DNA of 64,000 bases from Devosia beringensis (GTDB lineage: Bacteria > Pseudomonadota > Alphaproteobacteria > Rhizobiales > Devosiaceae). Under the pieces are notes generated by a model. It was not told where the DNA came from. It saw only the letters and a list, made by a program, of their open reading frames with translations, and did not search any database. The first letter of the stretch is position 1. Each line of letters starts with the position of its first letter. Position numbers and translations under genes: made by a program. Shown here piece after piece: positions 58,947 through 64,000 of this stretch. The stretch covers positions 3,006,001 through 3,070,000 of the forward strand of contig NZ_CP045422.1 of the NCBI RefSeq assembly GCF_014926585.1. Reading direction: 5' to 3'.

Positions 58947-59435
58947 TCAGGGCTTCTTGCGGAAAGCGTCGAGGCTGACGACCTTTTCACCGGGCTTTTC
59001 GCCTTCGGCGCCGGCTGTGCCGGCCTCTGCCTCGACGGCGTCGTCCTCGGCAGCTTCGACCATTTCGGCACCCGGCGCGGTCTGCGGATCAAACTGCAGG
59101 CCGAACTGGACCGACGGATCAAAGAAGCCCTTGACCGCCGAGAACGGGATGACGAGGGTTTCGGGAATGCCGTCAAAAGAGAGGCCGACTTCAAAACCGG
59201 TCTCGGAAACCTTGAGGTCCCAATACTGGTTCTGGATGACGATGGTCATTTCCTTGTCATACTGGCCGAGCAGTTTTTCGCTCAGACGCACGCCAGGGGC
59301 ACGTGTCAGGAAGGAAATGAAGAAGTGGTGTTCGCCCGGCAGGCCGGTCCTGGCGACTTCCGCCAATACCTTGCGCACGACGCCGCGCAGGGCTTCCTGA
59401 GCGAGAATATCGTAGCGCATGTGGTCTTCGGCCAT
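58947..59435 (-). CDS. sspB: SspB-type ClpXP adaptor
   Basis: 162 aa. The folded domain (residues 1-115) contains HFFISFLTRAPGVRLSEKLL and MTIVIQNQYWDLKV, as in alpha-SspB. An acidic flexible linker (EAAEDDAVEAEAGTAGAEG) leads to the C-terminal ClpX-binding tail VVSLDAFRKKP. SspB delivers ssrA-tagged proteins to ClpXP. ATG 59435 was chosen with GAAGG six bases upstream. It lies directly downstream of the tmRNA gene on the same strand. Confidence 0.93.
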   Translation of the reverse strand: MAEDHMRYDILAQEALRGVVRKVLAEVARTGLPGEHHFFISFLTRAPGVRLSEKLLGQYDKEMTIVIQNQYWDLKVSETGFEVGLSFDGIPETLVIPFSAVKGFFDPSVQFGLQFDPQTAPGAEMVEAAEDDAVEAEAGTAGAEGEKPGEKVVSLDAFRKKP

Positions 59436-59477
59436 GGTCACCCTTCCGGTGCTGAGAGATAGAATCCCGAACGGCCC

Positions 59478-59507
59478 ATATCAGCCCTACGTTCCGTGCG
59501 ATTTCAA
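59478..59507 (-). promoter_or_regulatory. Probable sspB promoter
   Basis: On the reverse strand TTGAAA (59507-59502) and TGATAT (59483-59478) are 18 bp apart, placing the transcript start about 35 bp before the sspB ATG. Confidence 0.5.
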
Positions 59508-59514
59508 GAACTAA

Positions 59515-59864
59515 AGCTTGTCGGCTGCCCGGCACCTGAAAATGCAAGTGCAGGCTTCTGTTGCCAGGTGCCTGCGAACCCCGCCTGTCACCCGGCTAGG
59601 GGTGGAGGACTTAATTTCCCAATGCTAGCACTGCTTACGCAGCGAGAGCGACTGGAGCCTTATTGTTGTCATTTGCAACTATAAGTTTCGGACCGATAAC
59701 GGTGGTACCTCACCGAGCAAAAGCACACCCTTTACACCCTCGTCGATCCTGTTTCGCCCCCATTGGCTGCCCCGAAAAGGGGTAGATGGTGGAGGCGCCG
59801 GGTACTGCCCCCGGGTCCGAATGGCTTATTACGATGACAATTTATCGCCATAGCTCTTGCGAGC
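59515..59864 (-). ncRNA. ssrA: tmRNA, circularly permuted two-piece form
   Basis: The acceptor piece comes first and ends at CGCCTCC-ACCA (59797-59787). The coding piece begins at GGGGGCG (59761), which pairs with CGCCTCC; the 25 bases between (59786-59762) should be excised. The T-arm is CCGGG-GGCAGTA-CCCGG. The tag frame, GCA (59676) to TAA (59635), encodes ANDNNKAPVALAA, with the ClpX degron LAA. It rescues stalled ribosomes and marks the products. The outer ends are estimates from the promoter and the last helix. Confidence 0.93.
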
Positions 59865-59870
59865 AATCCC

Positions 59871-59899
59871 TATATAGGCGCGCTGCCGGTGCGATGCAA
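59871..59899 (-). promoter_or_regulatory. ssrA promoter
   Basis: On the reverse strand TTGCAT (59899-59894), exactly 17 bp, then TATATA (59876-59871): close to the sigma-70 consensus. Expected start near 59864, just before the acceptor piece. Confidence 0.75.
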
Positions 59900-59988
59900 A
59901 TGCTGCGACAAATTTCTGCGTGATCCCGGCGGTACACCGGCCCCCGCATGGCGCTTGTCCCGGTACGGCGTCATGCGCTAACGTCATC

Positions 59989-60174
59989 GTGATGGTTTTC
60001 GCCCCCGCATGCGCGGGGCGGATGAAAAGGGAACACGGTGCGGCGTATCCATCAGGAGCCAAAACCGTGGCTGCCCCCGCAACTGTAAACGGTTTTCGGC
60101 CGCAAAATGCCACTGACGCCAGGTCGGGAAGGCGCGTGCCGATGCAATCCGTGAGCCAGGAGACCTGCCATCAC
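59989..60174 (+). promoter_or_regulatory. Cobalamin (B12) riboswitch
   Basis: The closing helix GTGATGG (59989-59995) / CCATCAC (60168-60174) encloses the conserved elements GGGAA, GCTGCCCCCGCAACTGTAA, GCCACTG, GGGAAGGC and GAGCCAGGAGACCTGCC. Two hairpins follow: GAGCAC/GTGCTC with TTT (60179-60197), a possible attenuator, and CCGCAC/GTGCGG (60210-60226), whose 3' arm abuts the GAGAGGAG ribosome site. Adenosylcobalamin binding should lower expression of the gene that follows. Confidence 0.95.
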
Positions 60175-60239
60175 ATGCGAGCACAGCAGTGCTCTTTGAC
60201 GACAGCAGGCCGCACGGTGGGTGCGGAGAGGAGCCAGAC

Positions 60240-60920
60240 ATGCATATCGAACCGGGCATCGTTGACGGTGCCAAGATTACCCTGAGCTACGCCACGGCCG
60301 CCGGATCGTTCGGGCTGGCCGCCAAGATGGCGCTCGACACGATTCGCACCGAAGGCGCCGGCGCCCTGGCGCTGCGCAGCCTTTGCACCACGGCGCTGGT
60401 GTTCAGCTTCTTCGAGGTGTTTCCACACCATGCCGTCGGCGTGTCGGAAGTCCACCTGATCCTGGGCTCGACCCTGTTCCTGATCTTTGGCGCCGGCGCG
60501 ACCGGGCTGGGCCTCGCCCTGGGCCTGCTGCTGCAGGGCCTGTTCTTTGCGCCCTTCGACCTGCCGCAATATGGCATGAACGTCACCACGCTGCTCGTGC
60601 CGCTCTATGCCATGACCTTCCTGGCCAAGCGCATCATTCCGCAGGCCACGGCCTACAAGGATGTCGGCTATGGCCAGGCGCTCATGCTGTCGACCGCCTA
60701 TCAGGGCGGCACGGTCGCCTGGGTTGCCTTCTGGTCGCTCTATGGCGGCGGTCTCGGGGCACAGAACCTGGCAGCCACGGCCAGCTTCGGCGCCGCCTAT
60801 ATGCTGGTGATCGTGCTGGAGCCGCTGATCGACCTTGGCGTACTGGCTTTGGCCAAGCTGACCGGCGGTTTCAAGGGCCTGCCGCTTTTGCACAACCGGC
60901 TCTACAGTCCCGCTGTCTAG
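60240..60920 (+). CDS. CbiM-like energy-coupling-factor permease (cobalt/B12-related)
   Basis: 226 aa with about six membrane helices. The exact N-terminus MHIEPGIVDGAK matches the CbiM/NikM rule that Met1 and His2 bind the metal; PHHAVGVSEVHLILG carries further candidate His ligands. LGLLLQGLFFAPFD corresponds to the conserved CbiM core helix. ATG 60240 was chosen on this basis and has GAGAGGAG six bases upstream. The B12 riboswitch implies a cobalt or corrinoid role. No cbiN, cbiQ or cbiO gene is adjacent. Confidence 0.82.
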   Translation: MHIEPGIVDGAKITLSYATAAGSFGLAAKMALDTIRTEGAGALALRSLCTTALVFSFFEVFPHHAVGVSEVHLILGSTLFLIFGAGATGLGLALGLLLQGLFFAPFDLPQYGMNVTTLLVPLYAMTFLAKRIIPQATAYKDVGYGQALMLSTAYQGGTVAWVAFWSLYGGGLGAQNLAATASFGAAYMLVIVLEPLIDLGVLALAKLTGGFKGLPLLHNRLYSPAV

Positions 60921-61033
60921 GCATTCAGGCGGTCCCAAAACTTGGGGCCGCCACCCCTGCATGTCGCCGTTTTAACGCCGTGGCAGGGGCGATCGGGGTA
61001 TAGTCCGGCCAGCACTAATGTGGTGAGGCTGGC

Positions 61034-61624
61034 ATGGCGACGACGACATCTGACAAGCTCGGTCACGCGGCAGAGCGGTTTCTGGACAAGGGCGAGACCG
61101 CGCTCAATGCGCGCGAGCGGCATGTGCTGGAAAAGGCGCTGAGCCGGCAGACCCTCTCGCTGGACACCAGCAAGACCTTTGACGAGGACGCCACTTTCGG
61201 CCAGCGGCTGGCCGATGGCGTGGCCTCGTTTGGCGGCTCCTGGACATTCCTCATCATCTTCGGCGTGGCCCTGCTGGCCTGGGTGGCCAGCAATCTGCTG
61301 CTGGCCGGCGGGGCACCCGACCCCTATCCCTTCATCTTTCTCAACCTGATCCTGTCGATGCTGGCGGCCGTCCAGGCGCCGGTCATCATGATGAGCCAGA
61401 ACCGGCAATCGGCCAAGGATCGCCTCGTCACCAGCCACGACTACGAGTGCAATCTCAAGGCCGAGATCGAGATCATGGCGCTGCATGACAAGATCGACCA
61501 GATGCGCAATGACGATCTCAAGCGGCTGATCGGCCAGCAGCAGGAGCAGATCGCCCTGCTGACACGCCTGGTGCAGGGCCATCTTGGGGACGGTGCCAAG
61601 CCGGATGGTGCAGAACCCGCCTGA
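61034..61624 (+). CDS. DUF1003 membrane protein
   Basis: 196 aa. Two membrane helices (SWTFLIIFGVALLAWVASNL and FIFLNLILSMLAAVQAPVIM) with the DUF1003 signature QAPVIMMSQNRQSAKDR. A coiled-coil cytosolic C-terminus follows (ALHDKIDQMRNDDLKRL). Function unknown. The polar N-terminus of about 60 residues is typical. Single gene between B12-controlled and convergent genes. Confidence 0.9.
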   Translation: MATTTSDKLGHAAERFLDKGETALNARERHVLEKALSRQTLSLDTSKTFDEDATFGQRLADGVASFGGSWTFLIIFGVALLAWVASNLLLAGGAPDPYPFIFLNLILSMLAAVQAPVIMMSQNRQSAKDRLVTSHDYECNLKAEIEIMALHDKIDQMRNDDLKRLIGQQQEQIALLTRLVQGHLGDGAKPDGAEPA

Positions 61625-61627
61625 GAG

Positions 61628-61867
61628 TCAGCGTTTCCAGGCCATGCCCATATAGACGTCGCCTGCCCGCAGTTCGGCGAGCATCTGCTCAAGGTGCTTG
61701 CGCTTGGTGTCGTCGCGCTTCACCTTGTTGATCCACAGCAGGTAATCATTGCGCTGATAGGGCGGGCGGGCCTCATAGGCCTGGAGCAGGCCGCGGGCGT
61801 CGAGCGCCTCCCGGACGAAGTCGGGCATCGCTTCTCGTGGCCGCAAAGGCCGCAGGACCGGGCTCAT
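61628..61867 (-). CDS. YdeI/OmpD-associated-type small protein
   Basis: 79 aa matching the C-terminal OmdA/YdeI segment: ALDARGLLQAYEARPPYQRN, then LLWINKVKRDDTKRKHLEQM and GDVYMGMAWKR. Larger YdeI proteins carry a DUF1801 domain in front, which is missing here, so it is the short form of the family. Role unclear. GAGGAA lies about seven bases before ATG 61867. It ends four bases after the DUF1003 stop. Confidence 0.75.
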   Translation of the reverse strand: MSPVLRPLRPREAMPDFVREALDARGLLQAYEARPPYQRNDYLLWINKVKRDDTKRKHLEQMLAELRAGDVYMGMAWKR

Positions 61868-61961
61868 CTTGTTTCCTCATCGACCTGGTGACGAAGGTGT
61901 TCAGCGACCATATCGCCCCCTCAATCACGATCGCGGCCAAGCTATTAAAGCATTGCTGACA

Positions 61962-61976
61962 CGTCCTGTCAGGACG
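61962..61976. repeat. 15-bp palindrome upstream of thyA
   Basis: CGTCCTG-T-CAGGACG has perfect 7-bp arms around one base, 76 bp before the thyA start, between divergent genes. Suitable as a dimeric-repressor operator; no regulator identified. Confidence 0.45.
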
Positions 61977-62052
61977 CTTGGCGGTATTCACCTACCGGGC
62001 GCCACGCTGATCACGGATCGAAGCGGCGAGCGAATCGCGGTATTGAAAGGCT

Positions 62053-62847
62053 ATGCAGCCCTATCTCAAGCTTCTCGCCACCATCCTTGAACACGGCACC
62101 GACAAGGCCGATCGTACCGGTACCGGGACGCGGAGCCTGTTCGGCTACCAGATGCGCTTTGACCTGGCGCAGGGCTTTCCGCTGCTGACCACCAAGAAGC
62201 TGCATATCAAGTCGATCATCTATGAATTGCTGTGGTTCATCCGCGGCGAGACCAATGTGCGCTGGCTGCAGGAGCGCGGGGTCAAGATCTGGGACGAATG
62301 GGCCGACGAAAATGGCGATCTGGGCCCAGTCTACGGGTCGCAGTGGCGCAGCTGGCCGGCGCCCGATGGCCGCAAGATCGACCAATTGGCGCAGGTGATT
62401 GAATCGATCAGGAGCAAGCCGGATTCACGCCGACATATCGTCTCGGCCTGGAACCCGGCCGAGGTCGACGACATGGCGCTGCCGCCGTGCCACTGCCTGT
62501 TCCAGTTCTATGTCGCCAATGGCAAATTGAGCTGCCAGCTCTATCAGCGCTCGGCCGACAGTTTCCTGGGCGTGCCGTTCAACATCGCTTCCTATGCCCT
62601 GCTGACCCATATGGTGGCGCAGGTGACCGGGCTTGAGGTGGGCGACTTTGTGCACACTTTCGGGGACGTGCACCTCTATTCCAACCATTTCGAACAGGCG
62701 CAGCTGCAGCTGACGCGGGAGCCCCGCCCGCTGCCGACCCTGGTGATGAACCCGGCGGTGACGCGGCTGGAGGACTTCGTCTTCGAGGATTTTGCCTTCG
62801 AGGGCTATGATGCGCACCCGACCATCAAGGCGCCCATCGCGGTATGA
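62053..62847 (+). CDS. thyA: Thymidylate synthase
   Basis: 264 aa, same length and numbering as E. coli ThyA. The nucleophile is Cys146 in [12 protein letters not shown]. The dUMP phosphate site includes [10 protein letters not shown], and [19 protein letters not shown] is the folate/dUMP region. It converts dUMP and methylene-THF to dTMP. It overlaps the downstream MazG-like gene by four bases (ATGA). Confidence 0.97.
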   Translation: MQPYLKLLATILEHGTDKADRTGTGTRSLFGYQMRFDLAQGFPLLTTKKLHIKSIIYELLWFIRGETNVRWLQERGVKIWDEWADENGDLGPVYGSQWRSWPAPDGRKIDQLAQVIESIRSKPDSRRHIVSAWNPAEVDDMALPPCHCLFQFYVANGKLSCQLYQRSADSFLGVPFNIASYALLTHMVAQVTGLEVGDFVHTFGDVHLYSNHFEQAQLQLTREPRPLPTLVMNPAVTRLEDFVFEDFAFEGYDAHPTIKAPIAV

Positions 62848-63161
62848 GCCGGGACCTGGCCGCACTCGGTGATCTGGTCGCGCAGGTTTCCGACATCTAT
62901 GCGCAGGGCAATGGCATTGCCCGTGACGACGACTGGTATCTGCTGAAGCTGCAGGAAGAGCTGGGCGAGCTGACGGCGGAGTATCTCAAGCTGTCGGGCC
63001 GCGGCCGGCTGAAAGATGCCGCGCCGGCGGCGATCCGGGCGGCGCTGGAGGATGAAACGGCCGACGTGCTGGCCATGATCCTGCTGTTTGCCCGCAACAA
63101 TGGCATCGACCTCGAGGCGGCGCTGCAGCGGAAATGGTTCAGGCACCTTCCGCAAGACTAG
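62844..63161 (+). CDS. MazG-like nucleotide pyrophosphohydrolase
   Basis: 105 aa all-alpha NTP-pyrophosphatase. [17 protein letters not shown] supplies the EExxE metal site and [16 protein letters not shown] the downstream ExxxD pair. A HisE-like activity cannot be excluded, but the translational coupling to thyA suggests nucleotide-pool cleaning, e.g. of dNTPs. dfrA, which often follows thyA, is not the next gene. Confidence 0.82.
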   Translation: MSRDLAALGDLVAQVSDIYAQGNGIARDDDWYLLKLQEELGELTAEYLKLSGRGRLKDAAPAAIRAALEDETADVLAMILLFARNNGIDLEAALQRKWFRHLPQD

Positions 63162-63251
63162 CAGACCGCGCTAGATAGGTTTGCGTGCGCCCTTGCCGGT
63201 GCCGTGGCGTTTTACTCAAGTGACTATGATGCTGGCGTCGGGGGACATGCC

Positions 63252-64000
63252 ATGAAACTGCTCTGGACTGCGACTATGCTGCTGGCGACAGGCCTGCCCG
63301 CGCTGGCCAATGACACCTCGGCGGTGCTGACGACGGGTGGTCTGGAATTCGTGACCAATGCGGATATCGTCATGCAGAGCGAGGACCTGTTCATCTCGGC
63401 CGAGCAGATCCGCGTCACCTATGAATTCCGCAATGACGGGGCGACGGACCAGACCGTGCTGGTGGCCTTTCCGATGCCCGACATCGCGCCGGATTTCTAT
63501 TCACCAATCGGCTATCCGACCGGGCCGGACGACAATCTGTTTGAATTCGAGACCCGCTTCGAAGGCGAGCCCGTGGTGGCGGAGCTGCACGAATATGCCT
63601 TTGCCCATGGGGTGGATCGCAGCGACATCGTGCGGCAGTTCGGCCTGCCCATGGTGCCGATCAGCGAGCGGGCGCAGCTGGCAACCGAAGCGCTGCCGCC
63701 GGAAGCCCTGGCCGAGCTGCTGCATCTGGGGATGGTGGCGCCCGATGAATATGACGTTGGCCAAGGCATGGAAAAGCACTATTTCCCGACCTGGACCTAT
63801 AGGGCGACCTATACCTGGGAGGCGGTGTTTCCGGCCGGCCAGACCGTCACCGTGGTGCACAGCTACAAGCCAAGCATCGGCGGTACGGCGGGGGTGAGTT
63901 TCCTCTACCCGGCCGATGCCTATGGGGATCCGGGAGCGGACTATGCCAAGAAATACTGCACCGATGCCGGCTTCATCAAGGCCGTGCGCGCCACGCTGAC
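63252..64000 (+). CDS. Secreted DUF4424 protein, 3' end missing
   Basis: 249 codons visible before the right edge. A signal peptide (LLWTATMLLATGLPALAN) is followed by the DUF4424 pattern: TTGGLEFVTNADIVMQSEDL, then ISAEQIRVTYEFRNDG and VAFPMPDIAPDFY. Probably a periplasmic beta-rich protein; its function is unknown. ATG 63252, inside GGGGACATGCC. Separate from the thyA pair. Confidence 0.83.
   Translation, partial: MKLLWTATMLLATGLPALANDTSAVLTTGGLEFVTNADIVMQSEDLFISAEQIRVTYEFRNDGATDQTVLVAFPMPDIAPDFYSPIGYPTGPDDNLFEFETRFEGEPVVAELHEYAFAHGVDRSDIVRQFGLPMVPISERAQLATEALPPEALAELLHLGMVAPDEYDVGQGMEKHYFPTWTYRATYTWEAVFPAGQTVTVVHSYKPSIGGTAGVSFLYPADAYGDPGADYAKKYCTDAGFIKAVRATL

Overview
The window is GC-rich chromosomal DNA of an alphaproteobacterium, most likely Hyphomicrobiales and possibly close to Devosia (inference from gene content; no database search was possible). 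The evidence is the gene order of the division and cell-wall (dcw) cluster, a circularly permuted two-piece tmRNA gene, an alpha-type SspB, an FtsZ with a long C-terminal linker, and a carboxynorspermidine route to spermidine. Genes are densely packed, and many start/stop codons overlap.

Layout. 1-13 kb: end of a host-attachment-type gene, RarD transporter, divergent OxyR-type regulator and katG, a DUF2336 protein, an ArsR-methyltransferase regulator coupled to metF behind a perfect 22-bp palindrome, a Pro/Ala-rich membrane protein, a TerB-DnaJ protein, RNase P RNA, and two polyamine genes. 13.2-13.7 kb: a BrnT/BrnA toxin-antitoxin pair. 13.9-37 kb: rsmH-ftsL-ftsI-murE-murF-mraY, then ftsW-murG-murC-murB-ddl-ftsQ-ftsA, then ftsZ, lpxC and bamD. 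The cluster is interrupted twice. An ECF sigma/anti-sigma pair plus a DUF4394 gene lies where murD is normally found (murD is absent here). Three reverse-strand genes separate ftsA from ftsZ. mraZ is also absent.

37-48 kb: recN, ligA, three secreted proteins of unknown function (two are DUF3828 paralogues), palindromic intergenic repeats, and a complete 1150-bp IS110-family element inserted exactly in one of those repeats. An uninterrupted copy of the repeat lies 5 kb away and acts as an empty-site reference. The non-coding leader of the element folds as a bridge RNA, and its donor and target guide segments match the observed ends and target. Next come an M24 aminopeptidase, two very small proteins, and prmA.

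48.8-64 kb: small conserved genes, an AT-rich orphan gene, uvrD, a phytase-like esterase behind a PHO-box-like repeat array, a large AsmA-type protein, an RHH protein, and sspB directly downstream of ssrA (tag ANDNNKAPVALAA). After these come a cobalamin riboswitch in front of a lone CbiM-like permease, a DUF1003 protein, thyA overlapping a MazG-like gene, and a truncated DUF4424 gene.

Functional links: most of the central 25 kb builds and divides the envelope (lipid II synthesis, divisome, LpxC, BamD). tmRNA and SspB form a ribosome-rescue and degradation pair. OxyR-KatG, PhoB-type, B12 and ArsR-type sites give recognisable local regulation.
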